A stretch of 64,000 nucleotides of DNA. Source: Allokutzneria sp. NRRL B-24872 (GTDB lineage: Bacteria > Actinomycetota > Actinomycetes > Mycobacteriales > Pseudonocardiaceae). The DNA is taken from positions 1 to 64,000 of the forward strand of contig NZ_MUMH01000014.1 of assembly GCF_002155965.1 (NCBI RefSeq). Direction: 5' to 3'. Every line of letters begins with the position of its first letter. Position 1 is the stretch's first letter. The notes below the pieces were generated by a model. The model was not told the origin of the DNA, made no database searches, and saw only the letters and a program-made list of their open reading frames with translations. The translations under genes were made by a program, and so were the position numbers. Below, piece by piece: positions 8,170-17,112 of the stretch.

Positions 8170-8199
8170 CTTGGGCAAGTGACTTGGGCACTCGCCCAA
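8170..8199. promoter_or_regulatory. Probable TetR operator (repeated TTGGGC half-sites)
   Basis: Two direct copies of CTTGGGCA (8170-8177 and 8183-8190) are followed by GCCCAA (8194-8199), so TTGGGC at 8184-8189 also forms an inverted repeat with 8194-8199. The cluster lies 12 to 42 bases upstream of the TetR start, in the expected promoter position. Autoregulation is inferred from position only. Confidence 0.6.
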
Positions 8200-8247
8200 A
8201 ACCATAGCCGGACCGAGGTGCGCCTGTGAAGCACCTGTTCGCCGCGG

Positions 8248-9318
8248 CTAAGCGCGGCCGACGATCACTCCGGCACGGTCGATCACCACGACGTCAACCG
8301 AGACGGGAGCCACTGCCAGCACGGAACGGCACGTGGCGAGCGCGCCCGCCGCGATGAGATCACCTAGCGGCAGACCGACCTCCTGGCACAGGTGCAGCGC
8401 GCCGAGCGCGGTGTTGGCCTCGCGCACGGCCGTCACGAGCGACGCGGAGCCGCCCGCCTGCGCCACCAACGAAGCCAGCAGCTCGTGGTTCACCTGCGAA
8501 CGCCCGGAGTGCAGGTCGAGATGCCCATCGGCGAGCTTGGACATCTTGCCGATCCCGCCCGCAATGGTCAGCCGCGGCACGGGATGCCGCTTGATGTACT
8601 TCAACACCGCGCCCGCGAAGTCGCCCATGTCCAGCAGAGCGTCCTCCGGCAAGCCGTACAGCTCCGCCGCGACCCGCTCCGACGTGCTCCCGGTGCACCC
8701 CGCGACGTGCTGATATCCGGCGGCGCGCGCGACGTCGACACCGCGACGGATGCTGTCGATCCACGCGGAGCACGAGTACGGCACGACGATCCCGGTCGTG
8801 CCCAAAACGGACAGTCCGCCCAGGATTCCCAAACGGGGGTTCCACGTGTGCTTGGCGATCTCCTCGCCGTTGTCCACCGAGATCTCCACGACGACGTCAC
8901 CGGAGCCCCCGTGCGCCGCCGCCACGAGCGCGACGTGCGAACGCATCATCTCGCGCGGCACCGGGTTGATCGCGGGCTCCCCGACAGGCAGCGGGAGCCC
9001 GGGTTTGGTTACAGTGCCGACGCCCGGCCCCGCGCGGAAAACCACGCCGCTGCCAGGCGAACCGTGCGACACAGTCGAAGAGATCAAGGCGCCGTGAGTC
9101 ACATCGGGGTCATCGCCCGCGTCCTTCACCACCGTGGCGTACGCGAAATCGGGTCGGAGCTGTTCGCGGGTGAGCGCGAAGCTCGGCCGTTGTCCTTTGG
9201 GCAGCACGATTTCCACCGGGTCGGGGAACTCGCCGGTGAGCAGCGCCGTGTAGGCGGCCGTGGTCGCGGCCGTGGCGCACGCCCCCGTCGTCCAGCCGAA
9301 GCGCAGTTTCGTGCTCAC
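8248..9318 (-). CDS. cbiD: Cobalt-precorrin-5B C1-methyltransferase-type enzyme
   Basis: A protein of about 356 residues with the CbiD hallmark LRFGWTTGACATAAT, then GVGTVTKPGLPLPVGEPAINPVP in the family position and the C-terminal GGIGKMSKLADGHLDLHSG. CbiD methylates C1 during ring contraction in the anaerobic route. Here it accompanies aerobic-type CobG and CobN, and no cobF is in the window. The start is uncertain: GTG at 9316-9318 fits the family, TTG at 9331-9333 is possible, and neither has a clear ribosome site. The start lies only 17 bases from that of divergent cobK, so the cbiD message may be leaderless. Confidence 0.9.
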   Translation of the reverse strand: MSTKLRFGWTTGACATAATTAAYTALLTGEFPDPVEIVLPKGQRPSFALTREQLRPDFAYATVVKDAGDDPDVTHGALISSTVSHGSPGSGVVFRAGPGVGTVTKPGLPLPVGEPAINPVPREMMRSHVALVAAAHGGSGDVVVEISVDNGEEIAKHTWNPRLGILGGLSVLGTTGIVVPYSCSAWIDSIRRGVDVARAAGYQHVAGCTGSTSERVAAELYGLPEDALLDMGDFAGAVLKYIKRHPVPRLTIAGGIGKMSKLADGHLDLHSGRSQVNHELLASLVAQAGGSASLVTAVREANTALGALHLCQEVGLPLGDLIAAGALATCRSVLAVAPVSVDVVVIDRAGVIVGRA

Positions 9319-9335
9319 CAGGAGAGGATGCAACA

Positions 9336-10076
9336 GTGACGAGAACGGTGCTGGTCCTGGGTGGGACCGGGGAGGCGCGGCGCCTCGCCGAAGAGGTCCA
9401 CCCGCGGCGCAGGGTGATCTCCTCGCTCGCCGGGCGCGTCCGCGACCCGAAGCTGCCCGTTGGCGAAGTGCGCATCGGCGGCTTCGGCGGCGTGGACGGC
9501 CTCATGGCGTGGCTCGCGGACAACGAGATCGACGAGGTGGTCGACGCCACGCACCCCTTCGCGGCCACGATGACCGCCTCGGCCGCCGAAGCCACCACGC
9601 GGCTCGGCCTGCCGTTCCTGGTGCTGCGCAGACCGGGCTGGACCGAGGAGCCGGGTGACCGCTGGCACTGGGTGGACTCGATCCACGAAGCCGCCGAAGC
9701 CGTGAAGTCCTTGGGAGAGCGCGTCTTCCTCACGACAGGCAGACGCGACCTGCACGCGTTCATGAAGCTGGACAAGTACTTCCTCGTCCGCTCGGTGGAC
9801 GCGCCGGACGAGCTGCCGCCGAGGTCCCACGTGGTGCTCGATCGCGGACCGTTCACAGTGGACGGTGAGATCGACCTGCTCCGCGAGCACGAGATCGACG
9901 TGATCGTCACCAAGGACAGCGGAAGCAGGATGACGAAGGCGAAGCTCGTCGCGGCGCGTCACCTCGGCCTGCCCGTGCTGGTCCTCCGTCGCCCGCCGCT
10001 GCCCGAAGGCGTCGCCCACGTCGCGACGGTGGCCGAGGCCCGCGACTGGATCATGCGGGATAGCGGCGCGGAGTGA
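9336..10076 (+). CDS. cobK: Precorrin-6A reductase
   Basis: A 246-residue CobK/CbiJ protein that reduces the macrocycle of precorrin-6A with NADPH. It shows the N-terminal VLVLGGTGEARRLAEE nucleotide-binding strand-turn, EVVDATHPFAATMTASA, FLTTGRRDLHAF and VTKDSGSRMTKAKLVAARHL, the usual family blocks in order. GTG 9336 has AGGAGAGG eight bases upstream. It is divergent from cbiD with almost no promoter space. Its last 26 bases overlap the end of convergent cobIJ. Confidence 0.93.
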   Translation: MTRTVLVLGGTGEARRLAEEVHPRRRVISSLAGRVRDPKLPVGEVRIGGFGGVDGLMAWLADNEIDEVVDATHPFAATMTASAAEATTRLGLPFLVLRRPGWTEEPGDRWHWVDSIHEAAEAVKSLGERVFLTTGRRDLHAFMKLDKYFLVRSVDAPDELPPRSHVVLDRGPFTVDGEIDLLREHEIDVIVTKDSGSRMTKAKLVAARHLGLPVLVLRRPPLPEGVAHVATVAEARDWIMRDSGAE

Positions 10077-11544
10077 ACACCACCCCGTCGCGAACCTGGG
10101 TCATGGAGGACCCGATGAGCAACAGACACCGCATGTCCACAGTGGACGGATCGAGGTCTTCGAGGCGCACGACGCGAACGGCCTCCGAAGGCCCGCCGAC
10201 ATCGCGGCCGATCACCACGGGAGTGTCCGGCGAACGGTGCTCCAGCAACAGCTCCCGCGCCCGCTCCACCTGCCAGGTCCGGCTCCGTGAGGCCGGGTTG
10301 TAGATCGCCAGCACGAGATCCGCCCGAGCCGCCGCCGTCAACCGCTCGGCGATGATCTCCCACGGCTTCAACCGGTCCGACAACGACAGCACGCAGAAGT
10401 CGTGCCCGAGCGGAGCGCCGACCCGGCTCGCGACGGCCTGCGCGGCGGTCAAACCGGGCAGCACGCGCACGGGCACGTCGGCGAACTGCTCCTCGCCCGC
10501 CACTTCGAGCACGGCGCTGGCCATCGCGAACACGCCGGGATCACCTGAGGACACAACGACAACCCGCGAACCACGCTTGGCGAGGTCCAATGCGAACGCC
10601 GCGCGCTCGGCCTCCACCTTGTTGTCCGAGGCGTGCCTGCGCTGGCGCGGATTCGGCGGCACACGGTCGATGTAGGTCACATAGCCCACGAGGTCGTCGG
10701 CCGAAGCCAAAGCAGCCTGCACCTCCGGCGTCGTCCACTCCCGCCCGGCCGGACCGAGCCCCACGACGACGACCTCGCCGGAACCGGAGCCAGATCGAGC
10801 AGTGTCCGACGTGGACGGATCGGGCAGATGCGCCTTGCTCGGCAGGATCGCGACCGAGAAGTACGGCACCGAAGCGGGATCGACATCGGCCAGCGGCGAG
10901 ATCCGCTGCCTGCCCGTCGTCGCGCGCTCCACATACCACGCGTCTTCGAGCCGTCCAGCACTGTCCAAAGCAGACCGAACGCTTTCGAAAGTGCGCCCCA
11001 GCTTCATGATCGCGGCGGAGTCGATCGCAGCGATGCGTGTGGCCAGCTCCTCGGTAGGCAGGGTTCCCGGCAGCACGGTCAGCGTCTCGTCGCGCTCCAC
11101 CAACGGCCGCCCCAGCTCGGCGGACGCGCCGCTCACGGACGTCACGCCGGGAACGACCTCGGTGGGGAAGCGGTGCGCGAGCCGCTTGTGCATGTGCATG
11201 TAGGAGCCGTAGAAGAACGGATCGCCCGCCGCGAGCACCACCACGTCGCGCCCGGCTTCCAGGTGCGAGGCAAGGCGCTGCGCGCAGGATTCGTAGAACT
11301 CGTCGATCGCGCCCTGGTAGCCGCCGGAGTGGTCGGTCTCCTCGGTCGTGACCGGGTAGACCAGCTGCTCCTCGATCTGATCGCCGCGCAGGTAGGGCTC
11401 AGCGATGGAACGTGCGACGCTGCGGCCGTGCCGGGCGCTGTGGTAGACGATCACATCGGCCGCGCCGATCAGCCGCGCTGCCTTGACCGTGACCAGCTCG
11501 GGGTCGCCCGGCCCCACGCCGACGCCGTATAACCGCCCGCTCAT
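10051..11544 (-). CDS. cobIJ: CobI-CobJ fusion: precorrin-2 C20- and precorrin-3B C17-methyltransferase
   Basis: A 497-residue fusion of two tetrapyrrole methylases. Residues 1 to about 240 are CobI (RLYGVGVGPGDPELVTVKAA, LAAGDPFFYGSYMHMH). Residues about 255-497 are CobJ (VVVVGLGPAGREWTTPE, VVVSSGDPGVFAMASAVLE, AIYNPASRSRTWQ). The linker is Ser/Gly-rich. CobI methylates C20 and CobJ performs C17 methylation with ring contraction, on either side of the CobG step. This fusion is common in actinobacteria. It overlaps the upstream cobH stop by four bases, making a cobG-cobH-cobIJ operon. The 3' end overlaps cobK by 26 bases. Confidence 0.94.
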   Translation of the reverse strand: MSGRLYGVGVGPGDPELVTVKAARLIGAADVIVYHSARHGRSVARSIAEPYLRGDQIEEQLVYPVTTEETDHSGGYQGAIDEFYESCAQRLASHLEAGRDVVVLAAGDPFFYGSYMHMHKRLAHRFPTEVVPGVTSVSGASAELGRPLVERDETLTVLPGTLPTEELATRIAAIDSAAIMKLGRTFESVRSALDSAGRLEDAWYVERATTGRQRISPLADVDPASVPYFSVAILPSKAHLPDPSTSDTARSGSGSGEVVVVGLGPAGREWTTPEVQAALASADDLVGYVTYIDRVPPNPRQRRHASDNKVEAERAAFALDLAKRGSRVVVVSSGDPGVFAMASAVLEVAGEEQFADVPVRVLPGLTAAQAVASRVGAPLGHDFCVLSLSDRLKPWEIIAERLTAAARADLVLAIYNPASRSRTWQVERARELLLEHRSPDTPVVIGRDVGGPSEAVRVVRLEDLDPSTVDMRCLLLIGSSMTQVRDGVVFTPRRYPA

Positions 11545-12167
11545 TCTTCCTCGCTCGCGATCGCGTTGACAGCCGCCGCGGTGATCGCACTGCCGCCGCG
11601 CCGACCTCGGACGACCAGGTACTCAAGCCCCACGTCGTTGTCCGCCAGTGCTTCCTTCGACTCGGCGGCCCCGATGAAGCCCACCGGAACGCCGAGCACG
11701 GCCGCCGGTCGAGGCGCCCCTGACGCGATCATGTCGAGCAGGTGGAACAGCGCGGTGGGCGCGTTGCCGATCGCCACCACCGAGCCTTCGAGCTTGTCGC
11801 GCCACAACTCCAACGCCGCCGCGCTGCGCGTGTTTCCCAGCTGCACAGCCAAATCAGGCACGCGAGGGTCGCCGAGCATGCACAGCACCTCGTTGTCGGC
11901 GGGAAGGCGCTTGCGCGTCACCCCGGCCGCGACCATGGTGGCGTCACACAGGATCGGCGCTCCGTCGAGCAGTGCCGCCCGAGCCGAAGCCACCACGCGC
12001 GGCGAGAAAGCTATGTCTTGCACCAGGTCCGTCATCCCACACGCGTGGATCATGCGCACCGCCACCCGCGCTATGTCCTGCGGGAGCCCGTCCAGTTCGC
12101 TCTCCGCGCGGATGGTGGCGAAGGACCGGCGGTAGATCTCCGCGCCGTCCTTGATGTACCCGGTCAC
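11541..12167 (-). CDS. cobH: Precorrin-8X methylmutase
   Basis: A 208-residue CobH/CbiC protein that moves the C11 methyl group to C12, giving hydrogenobyrinate. Family blocks include YRRSFATIRAE, RMIHACGMTDLV (with the catalytic-type His), LCDATMVAAGVTR, AIGNAPTALFHLLD, and VPVGFIGAAESKEAL. GTG 12165-12167 has GGAGGG upstream and overlaps the cobG stop by four bases; a long in-frame extension to 12425 is an antisense-like shadow of cobG and was rejected. Confidence 0.93.
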   Translation of the reverse strand: MTGYIKDGAEIYRRSFATIRAESELDGLPQDIARVAVRMIHACGMTDLVQDIAFSPRVVASARAALLDGAPILCDATMVAAGVTRKRLPADNEVLCMLGDPRVPDLAVQLGNTRSAAALELWRDKLEGSVVAIGNAPTALFHLLDMIASGAPRPAAVLGVPVGFIGAAESKEALADNDVGLEYLVVRGRRGGSAITAAAVNAIASEEE

Positions 12168-13318
12168 ATGTCCCTCCGAGCCACCGCGATCGCGGCGGCC
12201 GTGTCGTTGGCCAGCTTCTCGTTGACCTGGTAGCCCTCGCCGGTCGCCACGACGTCGACCACGCTGCCCTGTGGACGGCCGCACCGCCGCGAACACCCCG
12301 ACCAGTGCACGCGCTGCGCACTCGGTTCGGGACGGGACCGCAGCCACGCTGCGGCATCCGCGCGCACATCGGCCAAAGCCTTGACACAGCCCGGCATTCC
12401 TGCACACGAGGTCACTCCGTGCCACGGCGAGTTCGGATCGGTGATCAGGTCACGACCGACCACAGTGGACGGTTCGATGCCGCGAAGCACGACGCTGCGC
12501 CACGGCGTCAACCGGACCGTGGAACCCGCCGCGCGCAACAGTTCCCGGCACTGCGCCGCGTCGAGCCTGCCCAGCGGAGCGCCGACGACGAGCGTCCGAG
12601 GAGTCGCGAACCCGGTCGGCAGCGGCACAGCTGGCCGGACCATTAGCCTGCGGCGCGTCGCGGGAAGTCCCAACCGTTGCAGAACCCGTTGCGGCCCTTC
12701 AGTCAGCTCGTTCATCCGCCACGCGACCGAACCCTGCCGCCTGCGCTCCACCAGGAACTCCTGCGCGGCAGCGATCACCGTCGTCACCGTCTGGTTCTCC
12801 GGCACGCGCACACCGGTGTCCTCACCGGCCAGCAGCAGCGCCCAGTCCGGCCCGACCTTGGCGAGCCCGACGTCCCCGCCCAATCCGCTCACGTCGCCCT
12901 GGCTGTCCACGGTGATCAGGAAGCGGCCGGGCAGCTCGGCCAGCTCCGGCCACGAGCACAGCTCCCGGTCCAACTCGTTGACCAACGGCTGCTCCGCACC
13001 CAACGGCGAAGCGATGATGTTGCGCACCAGCTCGTGGGTCACCGAGGGCAGCAGCCCGACCTCGCGCAGCCGTTCCGCCAGCTTCGCCTCGGCGCCCAGC
13101 CGTAACCCGCGGATCTGGATGTTGGCCCGCGAGGTCAGCTCCAACTGGCCGTCGCCCAACGCCGCCGACGCCGCGAACACCGCGTGGAACTGCGGAGCGG
13201 TCATCGTGCCGCCGGGCACCCGGATGCGCGCCAGCCCGCCGTCCGCCGCGTTGTGCACGGAGACCGCGCCGGGACACGCGTCCCGGCGCGAGCGGTCGGC
13301 TGGGGCGTCTGCTGGCAC
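12164..13318 (-). CDS. cobG: Precorrin-3B synthase (oxygen-dependent)
   Basis: About 384 residues of a nitrite/sulfite-reductase-like monooxygenase. CobG hydroxylates precorrin-3A at C20 and forms the gamma-lactone, the step that commits to the aerobic pathway. It begins RRDACPGAVSVHNAADGGLA, has LTSRANIQIRGL, and ends with the siroheme/4Fe-4S cysteine region TSCAGMPGC and VHWSGCSRRCGRPQG. The start is uncertain: GTG at 13316-13318 and at 13337-13339 are both possible and neither has a good ribosome site. It heads the cobG-cobH-cobIJ operon, divergent from riboswitch-controlled cobN. Confidence 0.9.
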   Translation of the reverse strand: MPADAPADRSRRDACPGAVSVHNAADGGLARIRVPGGTMTAPQFHAVFAASAALGDGQLELTSRANIQIRGLRLGAEAKLAERLREVGLLPSVTHELVRNIIASPLGAEQPLVNELDRELCSWPELAELPGRFLITVDSQGDVSGLGGDVGLAKVGPDWALLLAGEDTGVRVPENQTVTTVIAAAQEFLVERRRQGSVAWRMNELTEGPQRVLQRLGLPATRRRLMVRPAVPLPTGFATPRTLVVGAPLGRLDAAQCRELLRAAGSTVRLTPWRSVVLRGIEPSTVVGRDLITDPNSPWHGVTSCAGMPGCVKALADVRADAAAWLRSRPEPSAQRVHWSGCSRRCGRPQGSVVDVVATGEGYQVNEKLANDTAAAIAVARRDM

Positions 13319-13378
13319 GAGCCGGATGCTACTTGCCACTCGGAACGAACGCGCACAGTCGGTAGGGTCACCACGAAC

Positions 13379-13470
13379 GGCACTGCCAGGAGGAAGCCGG
13401 TGTGAATCCGGCGCGGTCCCGCCACTGTCACTCTGCGAAGAGGAGCCAGGAACTCCGGCAGCGCTGTGCC
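13379..13470 (+). promoter_or_regulatory. Cobalamin riboswitch upstream of cobN
   Basis: The aptamer core is readable. GGCAC (13379-13383) pairs with GTGCC (13466-13470) as the closing helix. The conserved GCCACTG block is at 13421-13427 and the B12-box-like GAGCCAGGAACTC at 13443-13455. Downstream, CCGGGG (13479-13484) can pair with CCCCGG (13491-13496) just before the likely cobN ribosome site GGAG (13503-13506). That suits translational repression when adenosylcobalamin is bound. It controls cobN on this strand only; divergent cobG is not downstream of it. Confidence 0.9.
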
Positions 13471-13512
13471 CACACGAGCCGGGGCGAGGACCCCGGGGGA
13501 GCGGAGCGTGCT

Positions 13513-16500
13513 GTGCTGCTGTTGTTGTCGACCTCCGACACCGACCTGATGTCCGCCCGCGCGAGCGGCGCCGACTACCGGCTGGCCAACCCGGCGAGGA
13601 CCGAGGTCGAGGACCTTCCGGGCCTCGTCGAGGGCGCTGACCTGGTCGTAGTCCGCATCCTCGGTGGCCGCAGGGCCTGGGAAGAAGGCCTGGACGCGCT
13701 GCTCGCGGGCTCCGTCCCGGTGGTCGTGCTCGGCGGCGAGCAGGCCCCCGACGCCGAGCTGATGGAGCTGTCCACGGTGCCCGGCGGCGTCTGCGCCGAG
13801 GCTCACGCCTACCTCGCGCACGGCGGTCCGGCGAACCTGGCCGAGCTGCACAAGTTCCTCTCCGACACCGTGCTGCTGACCGGTTTCGGCTTCGCGCCGC
13901 CCGCTCCCACACCGACATGGGGGCCTCTGGAACGAGAAAGCGGACGTGACAGCGGCCCGACCGTCGCGATCCTCTACTACAGAGCCCATCACGTGGCGGG
14001 GAACACATCCTTCATCCACACCCTGGCCGACGCTGTCGAGGAGGCCGGAGCCAGGGCGCTGCCGATCTTCTGCTCCTCGCTGCGCACGGCCGAGCCGGAA
14101 CTGCTGGCGGAGCTGGGCAAAGCGGACGCGCTCGTCGTCACCGTCCTCGCCGCCGGGGGCACCAAGCCCGCCGCCGCGTCGGCGGGTGGCGACGAGGAGG
14201 CCTGGGACGTCGGGGCGCTCGCGGCGCTGGACGTGCCGATCCTGCAAGCGCTCTGCCTCACCAGCAGCCGCGCCGCGTGGGACGAGAACGACGACGGACT
14301 GTCCCCTTTGGACACTGCGACGCAGGTGGCCATCCCGGAGTTCGACGGGCGGATCATCACCGTCCCGTTCTCCTTCAAGGAGATCGACGAGGACGGCCTG
14401 ACGGTCTACGTCGCCGATCCCGAACGAGCCCGCCGGGTGGCCGGGATCGCGTACCGCCACGCCGTTCTGCGGCACATCGCGCCCGCCGATCGGCGCATCG
14501 CGATCATGCTCTCGGCCTACCCGACGAAGCACTCCCGGATCGGCAACGCGGTCGGGCTCGACACCCCGGCCAGCGTCGTGCGGCTGCTCACCGAGATGCG
14601 CGAGCGCGGCTACGACGTCGGCCCGCTCGACGGCCCCGACGCGCTGCCGGGCCTCGCCTCGCTCGACGGTGACGCGCTGATCCACGCGCTGATCGCGGCT
14701 GGCGGCCAGGACGCGGACTGGCTGACCGAGGAGCAGCTCACCGGCAACCCCGTGCGCATGCCCGCCGCCCGTTACCGCTCCTGGTACGAAACGCTGCCCG
14801 AGGACATGCGCGAAGGGATGGAGCAGCACTGGGGCGCCGCGCCCGGCGAGCTGTTCGTCGACCGCTCCGCCGACCCGGACGGCGAGATCGTGCTGGCCGC
14901 GCTGCGCACCGGCAACGTCGTGGTGATGGTGCAGCCGCCGCGCGGCTTCGGTGAGAACCCGATCGCGATCTACCACGACCCCGACCTGCCGCCGAGCCAC
15001 CACTACCTGGCCGCCTACCGTTGGCTCGCCGACGATTTCGGCGCGCACGCGGTCGTGCACGTCGGCAAGCACGGCAACCTGGAGTGGCTGCCCGGCAAGA
15101 CGGTCGGCATGTCCGCCGCGTGCGGTCCGGACGCCGCGCTCGGCGACCTCCCGCTGATCTACCCGTTCCTGGTCAACGATCCCGGCGAGGGCACGCAGGC
15201 CAAGCGCCGCGCCCACGCCACGCTCGTCGACCACCTGGTGCCGCCGATGTCGCGCGCGGACAGCTACGGCGACATCGCGCGGCTGGAGCAGCTGCTGGAC
15301 GAGTACGGCAACATCGCCGCGATGGACCCGGCGAAGCTGCCCGCGATCCGCGCGCAGATCTGGACGCTGATCCAGGCCGCCAAGCTCGACCACGACCTGG
15401 GCATGGCCGATCGCCCGCACGACGCGGAGTTCGACGAGTTCCTGCTGCACGTCGACGGCTGGCTGTGCGAGGTCAAGGACGTGCAGATCCGCGACGGCCT
15501 GCACGTGCTCGGCCAGGCGCCCACCGGCGAGGCCAGGGTGAACCTGGTGCTGGCGATGCTCCAGGCGCGGCAGATGTGGGGCGGCGCGACGTCGCTGCCC
15601 GGCCTGCGCGAGGCGCTGGGGCTCGTCGAGGACGGCAGCGCGTCCAGGGCCGGCACCGACGCGGTGGAGGAGACCGCGCGGAACCTGGTGCAGGGCATGG
15701 AGAACGCGCAGTGGGACGCCTCGGCGGCGCTCGACGTCTCCCGCGATGTCCTGGGCCGAGCTGACGAGCAGATCACCGAGATCCTTACCTTCGCGGCGGT
15801 CGAGGTGGTCCCGCGCCTGGCTCGCACGACCGACGAGCTGGACATGGTGCTGCACGCGCTGGACGGCGGCTACGTGCCCGCGGGGCCGAGCGGATCACCG
15901 TTGCGCGGCTTGGTGAACGTGCTGCCGACCGGGCGCAACTTCTACTCCGTCGACCCCAAGGCGGTGCCCAGCCGCCTCGCGTGGGAGACCGGCCAGGCGA
16001 TGGCCGACTCGCTGCTCGCCCGCTACCGCGCGGACACCGGTGAGTGGCCGCCCTCGGTCGGTCTGTCGATCTGGGGCACCAGCGCCATGCGCACCTCGGG
16101 CGATGACATCGCCGAAGTCCTCGCGCTGCTCGGCGTCCGGCCGGTCTGGGACGACCAGTCCCGCCGCGTCTCCGGCCTCGAAGTGATCCCGCTCGCGGAG
16201 CTGGAGCGCCCGCGCATCGACGTCACCATGCGCATCAGCGGCTTCTTCCGCGACGCGTTCCCGCACGTGGTCGGGCTGCTCGACGACGCGGTGCGGATGG
16301 TCGCCGAGCTGGACGAGCCCGCCGAGCAGAACTTCGTCCGCGCGCACGTGCTCGCCGACAAGGCAGCGCACGGCGACGAGCGCCGCGCCACGATGCGGAT
16401 CTTCGGCTCCAAGCCGGGCGCGTACGGAGCCGGCCTGCTCCCGCTGATCGACAGCCGCAACTGGCGCGACGACGCCGACCTGGCCGAGGTCTACGCGGTG

Positions 16501-17112
16501 TGGGGCGGCTACGCCTACGGCCGCTCGCTGGACGGAGTGCAGGCGCGGCCGGACATGGAGACCGCATACAAGCGGATCGCGGTTGCTGCCAAGAACATCG
16601 ACACCCGCGAGCACGACATCGCCGACTCCGACGACTACTTCCAGTACCACGGCGGCATGATCGCCACGGTTCGCGCGCTCACCGGCAAGGCACCCGCCGC
16701 CTACATCGGCGACAGCACGCGGCCGGACGCAGTGCGCACCAGGACGCTCAGCGAGGAGACCACACGGATCTTCCGCGCCCGTGTGGTCAATCCGCGTTGG
16801 CTGGCCGCGATGCGCAAGCACGGCTACAAGGGCGCCTTCGAGCTGGCGGCCACGGTGGACTACCTGTTCGGCTACGACGCCACGACGGGCGTTGTCGCGG
16901 ACTGGATGTACGAGAAGCTCACCGAGACCTACGTGCTCGACGAGGAGAACCGCAAGTTCCTCACCGAGTCCAACCCGTGGGCGTTGCACGGCATCGCCGA
17001 ACGCCTGCTCGAAGCCGCGAACCGGGGCATGTGGGAGCACCCGGAGAAGTCCACTTTGGACGCTCTCCAGCAGATCTACCTCAGCACCGAAGGCGATCTC
17101 GAAGAGCGCTGA
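13513..17112 (+). CDS. cobN: Cobaltochelatase large subunit CobN
   Basis: A 1199-residue protein, the family's usual length. CobN is the large subunit of the ATP-dependent aerobic cobaltochelatase, which inserts cobalt into hydrogenobyrinate a,c-diamide with CobS/CobT-type partners; those are not in the window. Landmarks are LLLLSTSDTDLMSARASGA, YYRAHHVAGNTSFIHTLADA, AVVHVGKHGNLEWLPGKTVG and the long C-terminal magnesium-chelatase H-like region. GTG 13513 was chosen because it matches the family start and has GGAG six bases upstream; the same frame opens at 13402 but runs through the riboswitch. The 3' end overlaps the convergent BtrH-like gene by 32 bases. Confidence 0.95.
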   Translation: MLLLLSTSDTDLMSARASGADYRLANPARTEVEDLPGLVEGADLVVVRILGGRRAWEEGLDALLAGSVPVVVLGGEQAPDAELMELSTVPGGVCAEAHAYLAHGGPANLAELHKFLSDTVLLTGFGFAPPAPTPTWGPLERESGRDSGPTVAILYYRAHHVAGNTSFIHTLADAVEEAGARALPIFCSSLRTAEPELLAELGKADALVVTVLAAGGTKPAAASAGGDEEAWDVGALAALDVPILQALCLTSSRAAWDENDDGLSPLDTATQVAIPEFDGRIITVPFSFKEIDEDGLTVYVADPERARRVAGIAYRHAVLRHIAPADRRIAIMLSAYPTKHSRIGNAVGLDTPASVVRLLTEMRERGYDVGPLDGPDALPGLASLDGDALIHALIAAGGQDADWLTEEQLTGNPVRMPAARYRSWYETLPEDMREGMEQHWGAAPGELFVDRSADPDGEIVLAALRTGNVVVMVQPPRGFGENPIAIYHDPDLPPSHHYLAAYRWLADDFGAHAVVHVGKHGNLEWLPGKTVGMSAACGPDAALGDLPLIYPFLVNDPGEGTQAKRRAHATLVDHLVPPMSRADSYGDIARLEQLLDEYGNIAAMDPAKLPAIRAQIWTLIQAAKLDHDLGMADRPHDAEFDEFLLHVDGWLCEVKDVQIRDGLHVLGQAPTGEARVNLVLAMLQARQMWGGATSLPGLREALGLVEDGSASRAGTDAVEETARNLVQGMENAQWDASAALDVSRDVLGRADEQITEILTFAAVEVVPRLARTTDELDMVLHALDGGYVPAGPSGSPLRGLVNVLPTGRNFYSVDPKAVPSRLAWETGQAMADSLLARYRADTGEWPPSVGLSIWGTSAMRTSGDDIAEVLALLGVRPVWDDQSRRVSGLEVIPLAELERPRIDVTMRISGFFRDAFPHVVGLLDDAVRMVAELDEPAEQNFVRAHVLADKAAHGDERRATMRIFGSKPGAYGAGLLPLIDSRNWRDDADLAEVYAVWGGYAYGRSLDGVQARPDMETAYKRIAVAAKNIDTREHDIADSDDYFQYHGGMIATVRALTGKAPAAYIGDSTRPDAVRTRTLSEETTRIFRARVVNPRWLAAMRKHGYKGAFELAATVDYLFGYDATTGVVADWMYEKLTETYVLDEENRKFLTESNPWALHGIAERLLEAANRGMWEHPEKSTLDALQQIYLSTEGDLEER

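Noticed and set aside
13402-13512. An upstream extension of CobN
   Set aside because: The extension would translate the cobalamin riboswitch; the GTG at 13513 has a ribosome site and matches the family start.
13201-15855. An 884-codon open frame on the minus strand
   Set aside because: Antisense of cobN; Arg/His/Gln-rich composition and no recognisable domain.
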